Below the pieces are notes generated by a model, which worked only from the letters and a program-made list of their open reading frames with translations, made no database searches and was not told where the DNA came from. Of a DNA stretch of 64,000 nucleotides, positions 48,301 through 58,222 are shown piece by piece. Within the stretch, counting starts at the first letter, position 1. Each line of letters starts with the position of its first letter. Source of the stretch: Membranipora membranacea (lineage: Eukaryota > Bryozoa > Gymnolaemata > Cheilostomatida > Membraniporidae); contig OU612074.1 in the NCBI GenBank assembly GCA_914767715.1, positions 14,928,062 through 14,992,061 on the forward strand. The letters are read 5' to 3'. The position numbers were made by a program, and so were the translations under genes.

Positions 48301-51115
48301 TGTCTAAAATAAAGCAAGATTGATGGGTAAATGATTGCTTTGTGACCACTAAATGGGAGAATGGGAGGGCAGTTATGTGTTTATTTACAAGGGGATAAAA
48401 CTTGTGAAAAATTGAGAACATAGTTAGCCATCAAGGATATCACTGACCATGGTGACATCTCCAGTGCTGAGAAGTTGTGTGACTTCGTTGAATATTTTAT
48501 CTTTAGCTATTGAGTCCTGTTCTAATATTCCTCTCTTAACAATTACTGCTAGTGTTTGGAATATCTCCTCTCGGACATAAGCTGTCAGACTACAAAGATC
48601 AATCAAAGACCATTGTTGAATGCTTCAAAACTCAGTGCATTCTATGTAGCCAGGAAATCTTAGTTAGACACCGTTGCTGTTTGTCATTGGGTCTGCTCAC
48701 ACTGATCATATGATATGGTATTGCATGTGTATCTCTGATCAATAGAGAGTGAACTATTCATTTAGTATGAGTACCATCACAAGGTATTTGGTGGAATGTT
48801 GGTCTGGTGCTCATTTTAATTAATTAGGGCAGGTTCATGTTAGGTGCTGAAACTAAATTGCCTCAAACATTCAGAGATACATATCATAATAGTGTAGTCC
48901 GGATGACAGTGTGGGGTTTGCTATTTATTTATTTTTATTATGGATCAATGTTGAACAGTAGAGTGATTACTGTAAATCAAACTCTCTGGCATTTGAAGCT
49001 AACCGCATCATGAAAACAAGCCGCCAATGTGAGGGAGAAGCCCATCTAAATGTAGGAGAGTTGAACTAAACTTGATATATCCGATACCAAAGAGATACAA
49101 GACAATTAAATTCAAAGGATGAAGTAAGCAGAATATAATGGAGGGACACAGGGCACAAAGGTTTATTTAAAGGAGAAAATACCAACAGAAAAGTAGGGAT
49201 TCTCAAAGAAAAAAAATTCTAAACGGTAAAGTCTGAACTTCTAACCCAGGTCATTATTCCGCAGAGAACAGTGACATGAATCTGTATAAAGACATGTAGT
49301 AGAATTCATATATTAGGTAAGAAAGACCCCAAATACCTACATCCTTTCCAAGTTTAATGTATGGATTCTTATTGGTATCGGATACATCCATCGAATTTGG
49401 TTCAATTCTCTGACATTTGGACCACCTTCTCTTTCACATAAGCGGATGTCCATCATACCCAAATACCCAATTCCAATAAGGAGAACACAACTCTGAGTAG
49501 TGGAGAGCAGGCATGCAAACCAATATCATCAACCCGCGCTTGCTATTCACTGCCAGATGATCGGTGTGGCAGTAATTGCGGGTTGAATCCCATTTGGGGA
49601 GATTTTGAGGTTGAATGGTCAAGCCCCCAGCACCCTCGGTGTATATCTCTTCGGAGGACTGTGCTTACAACAAAGCCTCACCTGGTGTGTGACGTAACAT
49701 ATTGTAGTAAGAACATTCTAAGCTGTTCTACATCGTGAGCTGGTAGTGTGGCCCATTCTCTTACTATGCATGTCTTAATGGTGGCAGCAGCCTGGAACTG
49801 AGCATAGTCATTCCTACTGTGTTCTGAAACAAACAACAATAACAATCATACATACATCGAAAATCGGAGAGAGGGGGGACAACAGCTCAAACAGAATTGT
49901 TTGTAATCCTCCAATTAGGCAGTGGTCGTTCTAGTAATACGGAAGAGTTACATACCATGAAAAATATAGAAATAAATATGTAAAATATATAACAACAGCA
50001 TGTAATCAATTTTTGAATAGGTGGTCAACCGGAGTTGATTTTCATCTTATCAATAGAGGAGTTTTCTTTCCTTTTATATGGAAGAATACCTTACCTTACC
50101 AAATCTTGCCCCTTAACCTTCATCGCTAGTGAGACAACTTTTCTTCTATCACATGAACGCCATAATTCAGCAGTAGATGCATGGTAAGGCACACTTTGAG
50201 CAGCACCGTACCACCACAAAATGTCTGAATGTGATTTCAAAATAATTACTTACCCAGAATGAAGCGACATGTTTCGTAGGGATAAGAGAACTTCCTAAAC
50301 TCTAAGAATATCTGTTCGGCCTGATGGCGCTGCTCGTTAGTGACCTGATTAGGCGGAGCCTAAAATAAAATAAATAAAAAGATAAATTTAGGCAGCATAA
50401 GATAAGTGTTTTCCTGATAAATTATATTTTCTTCATAGGCTATTGATTGGTCATAAAATAAGTCATTGCACTATTGACAATGGCAATGAGCGGATATTCG
50501 AGTAAAAAACCTGACTTGGAAAAGAGGAAAACTATGGCATGTTTTCATGGATTTATATAGAAGCAGCCTCAATAAAGCTTTGACACATGTGGATGTTAAA
50601 CTTTTTATTCTTTCATATCCAATTGAATGTAATGTAATTCATGTGATAGTTCTACTTGTTAAAAGAATTCTTGATCGGCCTCTAGGTGTTTGAGGAGTCT
50701 GTATTGCAAAGTGTATTGATGGGCTGAAATTTGGTACGCTCATCAAGTATTGGACTTTGAAATGATTGGGGTGGGCAACTCAAAATTGTGTCAATTCTGT
50801 ACCTATCGCGTAACCGAATGAAACAATTCTGTTCCCGAATCACCTGACTTGTCACTAGGGTTTAGTAATGGCAATCAGGTAATTTTTGAGCGCCTGCTAT
50901 TGAGAAGACATGTGAAGAGGTTTGATGCAAGAAGTAAGCTCAAACAATTCTGGGTTCACATGTGTAAATGATTGGTTTCGGTAAAGTAGGACTAGGCTAT
51001 AGGTCGAAAGTATGGTAGGCGTATGATCAATTTGCAAAAGTATAGACTCTCTTTCACTCACCAGTAAAATTCTAGCAGCCTCCTCAAGCTTTTGGAGGAC
51101 AGATGATGGATCCAT
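24347..51115 (-). CDS. XPO4: exportin-4
   Basis: Twenty-two exons join in continuous phase to 3414 nt, 1137 aa, close to the 1151 aa of human XPO4: 51062-51115, 50254-50359, 49682-49823, 48448-48589, 46813-46929, 45903-46172, 45190-45344, 44178-44352, 42079-42244, 34005-34149, 33196-33347, 32445-32622, 31667-31826, 30502-30671, 29626-29794, 28978-29185, 28295-28450, 27683-27796, 27188-27410, 26690-26807, 25913-26005, 24347-24547. XPO4-specific blocks include NEQRHQAEQIFLEFRK, ACSLLTALLNEFSS, ILSWEFLPV, SYEDLHWLILIA, FPSLCSQYYKLIAFISEL and a C-terminus ending GFLCVM. XPO4 is a HEAT-repeat karyopherin-beta that binds Ran-GTP and exports cargoes such as eIF5A. Exon 7 uses a weak donor (CAA|GTCGTA). 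Intron 9 contains a GPCR gene on the other strand. I am very sure of identity; single exon edges could be off by a few bases. Confidence 0.97.
25983..26150. repeat. 42-bp tandem repeat, 4 copies, duplicating the exportin-4 exon 21 acceptor
   Basis: Four 42-base units start at 25983, 26025, 26067 and 26109. On the minus strand each unit holds a pyrimidine-rich tract, CAG and CCTATTTTAC, that is, a 3' splice site plus the first bases of exportin-4 exon 21. Only the copy nearest the exon (exon start 26005) reads through; acceptors at 26047, 26089 and 26131 meet stops within about nine codons. Confidence 0.85.
36517..40783 (+). CDS. rhodopsin-like GPCR, paralogue 1, nested in exportin-4 intron 9
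   Basis: Three exons in phase (36517-36653, 37865-38056, 40003-40783) encode 369 aa with seven hydrophobic segments. The N-terminus carries NSS and NTT glycosylation sites. Class A landmarks: N35 in TM1, D65 in TM2 (SDIY), C103 before TM3 pairing with Cys in the second extracellular loop (TFCRKW), DHL at 129-131 in place of DRY, WVP in TM6 for CWxP, and DVVIYF in TM7 in place of NPxxY. A basic loop before TM6 reads KGRLQKTKG. Introns are both phase 2. Paralogues 2 and 3 lie downstream on the same strand. Ligand and subfamily are unknown. An AATAAA lies at 41277. Intron 2 hosts three MITEs. Confidence 0.85.
38131..38425. mobile_element. foldback MITE, family 1
   Basis: Ends GCAGTTACTTATGATA and, inverted, GCAGTAACTTATGATA. 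The two halves form a long imperfect palindrome, including CTCCCATTCTCTGCATTATG and its complement. No coding capacity. A related copy is at 43550-43860. Inserted in intron 2 of GPCR 1. Confidence 0.75.
38955..39249. mobile_element. MITE, family 2, TTAA target duplication
   Basis: Terminal inverted repeats of about 19 bases (ACCACTGCTGACACAGCC against ATCACTGCTGACACAGCC inverted) are flanked by TTAA at 38951-38954 and 39250-39253. An inner inverted repeat built on TGTTGACCAAACAGGTGCC lies in the left half. TTAA duplications are made by piggyBac and Kolobok transposases, and a Kolobok-like remnant is present at 5889. A one-ended relative is at 56832-57055. Confidence 0.75.
39284..39791. mobile_element. 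large foldback element with TA target duplication
   Basis: About 190-base arms, left starting GACAGTTTTCTGAGCTC and right ending with its complement, flank a central spacer of about 130 bases. TA lies directly outside both ends (39282-39283 and 39792-39793), as in Tc1/mariner-type insertions. No ORF. Located in intron 2 of GPCR 1. Confidence 0.75.
41277..41282 (+). terminator. polyadenylation signal, candidate for GPCR 1
   Basis: AATAAA about 490 bases after the GPCR 1 stop codon, on the same strand. Confidence 0.4.
42438..42520 (-). repeat. tRNA-derived SINE head
   Basis: The minus strand has A-box-like GTGGCCCAGCTGGTTAGAGTG and B-box-like GGGTTCAAGCACCC at tRNA-like spacing. Lies in exportin-4 intron 8/9 neighbourhood, just beyond exon 9. 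Poor acceptor pairing argues against a working tRNA. Confidence 0.5.
43550..43860. mobile_element. MITE, family 1, second copy
   Basis: Shares AATGCACTACTTGGCATGA, TTCTCTGCATTATGATG and an inverted AATGCCAAGTAGAGCATTG with the element at 38131-38425, in the same order. More diverged. In exportin-4 intron 8. Confidence 0.65.
44613..44675. repeat. perfect 24-bp inverted repeat, 15-base loop
   Basis: Left arm begins CACCGACTATCAGCAATTG and the right arm is its exact complement. Lies in the intron between exportin-4 exons 7 and 8. Confidence 0.9.
48025..48105 (-). repeat. tRNA-derived SINE head
   Basis: The minus strand has GTGGCTCAGTTGGTTAGATC (A box) and GGGTTTGAATCTC (B box) with an anticodon-arm-like region between. 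A G-rich run and other SINE-like sequence follow. In exportin-4 intron 4. Confidence 0.55.
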
Positions 51116-52219
51116 TGCAAGTTTTTTGGCTCACTCTGTTTCAACCTTGAGAACAAAATGGGTAAAATAGCACCTACGAAATAATATTTGGTGCTGGTTT
51201 GAATTTCATGCACCATTACAATTCGATTATCAGTTCCGAAAGGACCAGCTGCTAGCAATGGGTGCGTGAAGACTCATAAGACATGTTATGGAGGAGCATT
51301 TACGGCAGACTTGAGACACTTTGGAGCAGTCTTTGGTCCACTTTGGAAGTCTTACAATGTTGAGAGGCAGTCTTGACAAGTGGCAGGGCTGTCTTGAGGC
51401 CTTTTATTCTTAGATTCACAGTTCACACCCCACACAGAAGACTCGGTGGATAAGGTTGACAGGCCTACAATCAATTAACTCCTATTACTCAGCAGTAGCT
51501 CTCACTGAGTCAGGCGGCCCAAGGCCAAATCCGAAAAATTGAAAAGACTTTAAAGGGCCTCTCTCAATCACTGTATTCAAGGAGTTAGAGTCCCCTTGAC
51601 TTCTTGCTGTATTGCAAGGCAAGGGGCTCCTAGAATATAAGTTGAAATTTTGGCTCCCCTTATTGAAGCTGTATGGGCAACCTTACCAAGACAATGATAG
51701 ACAAGCACTGGGCTTGTTTCCGAGGCCAAGCAGGGAGAATAATGGGCTAAGTGCTTAGGCCTATAGTATATATGTAAGCTTGTTTTCAAAGTTGATTGAT
51801 TGACAGAAGTTTTGTGTTTGAATTTTTCTATTTACTAATTCAAGCTAGTATTGTTTTTCTTGCCAGCTTCCTACATACTCAGTCACGAACAACACTGTAA
51901 TTTCAGTTTCCATGAACATATTGAGATTTAAATAAACCATTATCTTGAACAATCTAATAGAATTACCAGCAAACAAGATTTTCAGATCACAAATTATCCC
52001 TGCTCTATCCGGCAGCCATTTCACAGTGGTATACTGCGGAAGTTAATCAGCAGAAATAATTACAGCAGATGGAAAAATTCAACAGGGGACCACAACTTCA
52101 AGACTTAAGCAACGAAATAAAAAAATTGGGGTTTATATGTTCAGACAACTCCTAAAAATGATCTATATTTTGTGAATAGTAGTTTCAATCATTTTGTTAC
52201 AAATTAACTGGTTTCAAAA
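51116..52219. other. intergenic; exportin-4 promoter side
   Basis: Holds the 5' flank of exportin-4. No exon or clear repeat recognised; a few short ORFs have no family resemblance. Confidence 0.5.
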
Positions 52220-53640
52220 AAATGTACCGCCGGACTGTTCATCCGCAGAATGCCTTTGATTCAGTCTGGCATGATGGTATGTTATACTGACTAGGGAAAG
52301 TTGGTTTTGGTCGACAGTTTCTTGACCTTATAACCATCTTCCTGATTATTAATAGAAATATCAAACTCCAGGTAAATGACTACACCTCACAACCAAAACC
52401 GTGCGGCATTGGACTGCCACAGGGCAGCGTGTTATCGCCATTACTCTTCCTCATATATACCAGAGATATGCTGGACAATATGGAGGGTATCCAGTTCCAA
52501 TACGCTGATGATTGCTCAGTTCTATGTTCTGGGCCAAACAGTACTATCTTGAACAAATCACTTAAAAACAGCTGTGAAACAATCACTGGATGGGTCCAGA
52601 AATTGAAAATGAAGGCAAACTGCACAAAAACAGATGTAATATGGTTCTCTGGTCAACCAGAGCAGTTACAGATTGCTGAGGAGAATATCAACATAGCTAA
52701 ATCCACAAAAGTACTCGGAATCACACTAGATGATAAACTCAACTTTGATAAGCAGAGATAGGAAGCAAAAAGTACTCTCACAAATAAATGGAATATGCTT
52801 ATTCCATTCATTACAACAGGTCTACAACCAGCCACTACTAAACGGATCCTGACAGCAGTATTTGTACCAAAAGTATTCTATAACTCATTCCTATGGGATC
52901 CAAATGGAGAAACTTCGATGTATAAATGTCTCAAAGACATGCTAGGAATTCAATTCAACGCACCAAAGGAAGCCCTTCACCAACTCTCAGGCATTCCTAC
53001 AATAGAGAGATGCATCATCTTGGGAGCATATTTACCTACCGCCGTATGGCTGCAGCAAATGATTCTCTGATGAAAATTTCCAACCACTCTAAGAGCAAAC
53101 TACAACAGAAAATTAAATCAACTATCGTCAAACTCCAAGGAAGGAGCATACTGCAAGAACTCATTCCAGCGGACCTCAAGAAATCAGTCATACAGAAGAC
53201 CATAAAACATGAGAACAGAAGGAGATGGAAAAATCCACCTCACCATTGGAGAGTGCTCAACAGGGCTCCTCCACGAGCTTGATCCCCTACATTTAGAGAG
53301 GTATCCCCTCCCACTAACAATCAGCAGACGTCAAGCAGCCATACTAGTCGGGCTACTTACTGGACACATCAACCTGCAGAGCCATCTCTATAGACTTGGC
53401 CAGACATTCACACCAACATGCACTTGCCTCGAGGAAGATGAAACACCCAGACACTATCTATACCATTGCAAGAACCACAAGTGCCTAAGAGAAATCACCA
53501 ACCGGAGATATGCAACTACACTGGTATCCTGACATATGTGGCAGCTAGTGGAAGATTATGACCTCAAGGGCACCCTACACCTAACAACCAATAGATGATA
53601 ATCTCAGGATCAATAAACTCATGATAACTCATATCATATT
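52220..53640 (+). mobile_element. decayed LINE with RT and C-terminal Cys/His motif
   Basis: Plus-strand translation gives NAFDSVWHDGMLY, GLPQGSVLSPLLFLIYTRDM, FQYADDCSVL and ITLDDKLNFDKQR, then thumb sequence with RILTAVFVPKVFYNSFLWDP. After a frameshift near 53065 a C-terminal segment reads RQAAILVGLLTGHINLQSHL and TCTCLEEDETPRHYLYHC, the CxC..HxxxHC motif found at the C-terminus of Jockey/R1/I-type LINEs. Stops at 52288 and 52758 and at least two frameshifts make it inactive. The 5' half is absent. Confidence 0.85.
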
Positions 53641-55646
53641 TTTGTTTTTTCCAAAAGCCAAATGAGGCATCCCGAAGAACAATCCATCCACTGCAATCGT
53701 CTTTAACTTACCCAGCCCGGTACACTATTATAATATACCTCCGCATTATCACAAACTTTTTTCATACCTCCATGGACACTTGTAAATATCGTATAATATT
53801 ATTCATCCTGTTAATATTGCACATACCATCATAATATTTTTACTAATCAGGAACTATTCTTGTTATCCATTCACAGTCTATGACCAATAAGAAACTTGTA
53901 TTTTCTTGCCAATATGTTTTCGAATACTGCATTCACCTTGTTATTACTGCTAATTCGACCATTTTTCTTTACGGGTGCGTTTTTCTTGTAAATACTGCAG
54001 ATGCAATCAATTTCACTTTCTCAAGAAAATATTCTTGGTATTTAGCCTTAGCCTTTAACCAAAACAATTTATCTTCTTTCTACAAAAACTTCCAAAATTT
54101 CATCCTGGGTTTACCAGTGATTCACCATGTTAACTCAACAATTTGCCTGCAAACAGAGGTACTTTTTTTCCCATGTTTTAATTTAAATAAAATAGAATAC
54201 TACTACTACAATTGGTTTACTTTTGAGGTAAGGTCACAAACTCGTGCAAAATCCTATTTATTCATGCAAATTACATTTCGTACTAATATCAACCGGCCAC
54301 ACAGGATTGTCATCTCTGAAATTTGTAGCAATGATTTATCGGTCCGATCCTCTCAGCCAATCTTATGCATAACAGTGACAGAAAATTAAAAGCTGGAATA
54401 TTAAAACGCATACCGCGGAGATTCTGTTCTTCCGTGTTGAGCATTAAGGGAAACTTACGTTTGACGTTGTAGTAACATTCCTTTTTTATTTTTGTATATT
54501 CATCCATTTGAAAAAGAGACTATGAGACTATGAGACTATGAGACTATGAGACATAAATACGTAGTTCAAGAGAAGAATTTGATCAACCACGAATTCGCAC
54601 TCGTTTCCAGCTCTTATCCATTCAATGCTATATGATAACGTTATAGTACTCAGTTATTTTGATGACTTAACACAAAGAAATTTACCTTCACCTAAGGCAA
54701 CCTTCAAAATAATATTCAATTGGTAACTGTTGACAGTTGTCATTCCTGTCAAAAAATAACCATGATCCATAAAACGATAACACAATAACTTCACTGACGT
54801 ATGAATGTTTTGACACTTTGGCTTGTTCATCCATGTGACTGGAGTCAAGGAGGTTAGACTGTGACATGGTTATGTATTGAATTATTCTTAATTGACCCAA
54901 TAATTTGGTTATGCAAGATTCGGCTTCATTCAAGTCGTTTCAATGTGACTCCTACCATAAATTTAGAAGGGTATTTCTTTTACTTCAAACAGTTTATAAT
55001 TTTGATGCTGCCAGTTTTTTAACTACAGATTCACTACCTGAACGTAGAATTTTATTTTTGTTGGTTCCGTTCACAAATAATTTAAAAAGCGTGTATCGTG
55101 TCAAACTCATTGCCAATTTAAGAAGTCATACTCTATCAAGAACAGATAACATTGGCATATTCTCAATACCTAGAAGTGTGATTGACAGCCAATCTTGCAG
55201 TGCCATCAGACTGTAAAAAAGGTAATAATTTCCATCCCCTCAGGTGCTGTATATTTGATGCCATCGGACAGTTTATTCTGACTTGTAATGCAGATAGGAA
55301 GTGGAGAACAAAAGCTAGACTGGACATTTGGTAGGTCCCTCACATATAAGATACAGTGTTTGAGTAGTCCTTTGAAATGTTTCTATGTCTCTCACTTTTT
55401 TCCCAGTGTTCAGTTTACAGCTTCAATCTTCACTTATAAAGTTTCGCTGGGAGGATCATACTAATTTTGCGTACCAACTACTAAGTCTGAGTTATTTAGC
55501 CACTATACTCATAGATCTCAAAATCAGAGATTGTACTGTATTTAAAAAGGTTATTCCATTCTGAGTATGAGTTCAGGGCAGAGAATTATGATGTGTATGT
55601 ATTTATTTAAATCAGAAACTACTGGTCAGTAACTCCTTTGGCGGAT
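53641..55646. other. non-genic; two uncharacterised ORFs
   Basis: A 169-codon ORF (53880-54389, +) and a 103-codon ORF (54905-55216, +) are open but F/Y/N/S-rich, as expected of chance ORFs in AT-rich DNA. Neither resembles a known family, and neither has splice or context support. An 8-base tandem repeat lies at 54516-54552. Confidence 0.4.
54516..54552. repeat. 8-base tandem repeat GAGACTAT
   Basis: About 4.6 perfect copies of GAGACTAT. Confidence 0.9.
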
Positions 55647-58222
55647 ATGAATGATTCTACAATCATATCACCAAATGTGAACAGCAGTGATGGTGCTGGT
55701 TCAGAAGGCAATGCAGAGATTCATGCTGGCGTTGCTGTATGTGTGATTGGGCTTGTAATGAACATTGCAGCATGTGCTACAATCTGCTGTGGGAAGTAGG
55801 TGCTATATGCTTCCATCATCCATCTTATGATCCGTTGACCCATCGGTCCATCGGTCCATTGATCCATTGATCCAATGATCCATTGATCCGATGATCCAAC
55901 GATCCGATGATCCAACGATCCATTGATCCAATGATCCATTGATCCATTGATCCATTGATCCATTGATCCATTGATCCATTGATCCATTGATCCATTGATC
56001 CATTGATCCATTGATTCATTGCTCCATTGCTCCATTGATCCATCGATCCAATGATCCATAGATCCATGTTCCAGCCAAATAAATTTTGTAGGCCAAATTA
56101 ACTTGAATAGGAAATATTTGCTTCTATCTAGATCATTGAAATATTCATAAATATTTGCAGTTCTGACTCCACTTTTTTCATCTTCAAATCAGCTCATACA
56201 TCATGCATCAGGCATAGAACTTTCACAATAAAAGGCCACATCATGTAGATGCGTTTCATCATTTAGAAAACATGGTAGGGGAAGCAAAATTCTGAGGCGG
56301 GTCCGAGGCATCCCCAGTAATCTCCTCCCCGAGCAATTTGAGGCATGTAATAAGCAAATGGAAGGCCCAATGGGCCTGATTCTGACGTAGATTATTCAAT
56401 CATAATGTTTTAGGCAACTGTAGTTAGCTTTCTAGTGAGGCAAATGCAATGGCCAATCTGAGAGTATCTCATTGTTATCCAGAGCAACAGCTGAGGGGCG
56501 AGGAATATTTGGCTCAGTGTAATCTATTTTACACTGGTTGTTATTAGCAAAAGCACAAAAGTAAAACAGGTGAATATTTGTGAAAATCCTTTACAGACAG
56601 AAGAGGAAGAAGATGAGATCACATACACGGTTTCTATTGAATATCATTCACAGTGATATTTGGATTTCAGTATCAGGAGCAGTTTTCTTTACTTTGTGTC
56701 TCTATAAAAGCAACTCAGATACAGGAGATGAGAAAATTCGAATAGTTCACAGAATGAATTGTGCTCACACCATTATAGGCATGTACGTACTTATTATAAT
56801 AAATGAAGGGATTATTGCTAGGACACAAGCTGTTGGATATCAGCTAGATTTTAAAGGCACCTGATTGGTAAGGGTTAACTTTTGTCATCACATATGGTAG
56901 ATGGCTGGGGAAGAAGATACTCCCTAAATTATGAGAGTTCATATAACTCCATGCAAAGCTACTGGCTAGTTGTTTTGATCCCACAACTCTCTATTTAAAT
57001 TTTTGACTGGTGGCTGTGCTGGGCAATGTCCAGCTGTGTCAGCAGTAGTTTAGGGTCTTGATTTTTTCACAATGAATGGCGATCATCTGCATAGCTTAGG
57101 AACCGTACAGAATGTCCTTAGTCGTTAATAAGAAAATACACAATAATTGGTCACTCGGTTTGCTATTGACAGAATAGAACGCAATAAGGTTTTAAATTTG
57201 CATTGTGAAAAGATTTGTTTTTATTGAATTGAGTTTTATTCCCTCGATTTTATTTCGATTGTTTTTTTTGGTTCTTGTTTCTTTGCACATCAGGGGGAAG
57301 ATCTTCGGATGATGGTTGATGCAAAAAAAATTGTATATGTATATGAGGTTGATCAACTGAATGTGAAATTTTTGTTTGGTTGCAGCTAGCTGAATTCTTA
57401 TATTAGAAGGTTTGTGCCGAAAGGAAAGCTGAAATATGTTTATCAAAATGTTAGATATATTTGTCTTTTAATTTCAGACTTTGGATGATGGGACCAATAG
57501 CCAATCTTCTTGGGTTAGCATTGATGTCATTGGATCACTTCATCGCCATTGGTTGGCCACTAAAACATCATAAACTACAGCGTAGAAGTACAATTGAGAT
57601 TCTTATCGCATCCACTTGGATTGTGGCGCTCATTCGCGGTATTACATATTATTTCAATACCTATGAATCATTTATGCTAGCAATGATCAATTTCAGTAGT
57701 GTTGATTTTGATTCTTTTTGTGAAAAATGGGAGGAGCAGAAGAAACCTAGACCATCCAATACAGGTTTAAATTTCACAGTTATATTGTTAACAACGATTG
57801 GCCTGGTATTCCTTGCTATTTTTGTAATGTACTGCTACATAGCATGGGTAGCCTTCAAAGCAATTAAAACAAAATGGTATTTCCAGCGCTACTCCAGAAC
57901 TTCATCAGCGAAAAATCGAACAGCTCGAAAGAGAATGAGACAAGTTAAAGGAATCGGAACTACAATTCTGTTACTGTTCTCCTTTATGCTATTATGGACG
58001 CCAATCAGTGTGTTTTACATACGTTCTATCACAAACAGCCTAGTAATAGATCCAAATACGAAGTGTGAGATCATTCTAATAGATATAGTTTGTTGCACAT
58101 CACTTATTGATGTAGGAATCTACTTCATGAGATCAAAAGAAGGAGCTACTGTGTTAAGACGCTACAGACCCAAAATATACAAGGCCAGCAGACCAAACTT
58201 AATTACCCATGTCAGGCACTAA
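55647..58222 (+). CDS. rhodopsin-like GPCR, paralogue 2
   Basis: Three exons in phase (55647-55795, 56597-56782, 57478-58222) encode 359 aa. Intron positions and phases (2, 2) match paralogue 1. Landmarks: NSS near residue 12, GLVMNIAA in TM1, SDIWISVSG in TM2, a Cys before TM3 (MNCAHTI), MSLDHFIAIGWPL with DHF replacing DRY, ECL2 Cys (FCEKWEE), WTP in TM6 and DVGIYFMRS in TM7 replacing NPxxY. The exon 1 donor (GGGAA|GTAGGT) lies against an in-frame TAG, so read-through would truncate the protein after TM1. Intron 1 carries an 8-base minisatellite. Function unknown; likely a plasma membrane receptor. Confidence 0.82.
55816..56070. repeat. 8-base minisatellite GATCCATT with variants
   Basis: About 30 units of GATCCATT, GATCCAAT, GATCCGAT and similar fill the region, most regular at 55920-56020. 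Because the unit is 8 bases, all three minus-strand frames read the same MDQWINGS-type peptide repeat. Located in intron 1 of GPCR 2. Confidence 0.9.
56832..57055. mobile_element. MITE, family 2, one-ended copy
   Basis: Resembles 39030-39250 closely: CAGCTAGATTTTAAAGGCAC, then GATGGCTGGGG, TCATATAACTCCATGCAAAG and a right end CAGCTGTGTCAGCAGTAG. The left inverted end is missing. In intron 2 of GPCR 2. Confidence 0.7.

Noticed and set aside
49540-49600. Possible tRNA-like sequence with GGGTTGAATCCC
   Set aside because: B-box-like motif only, upstream part does not match an A box.
53880-54389. 169-codon plus-strand ORF
   Set aside because: No family resemblance, composition typical of AT-rich chance ORFs, no splice or start context. 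Kept only as a remark in the intergenic entry.
55721-56067. Long minus-strand repeat proteins (MDQWINGS)
   Set aside because: Product of an 8-base minisatellite; all three frames are open for the same reason.
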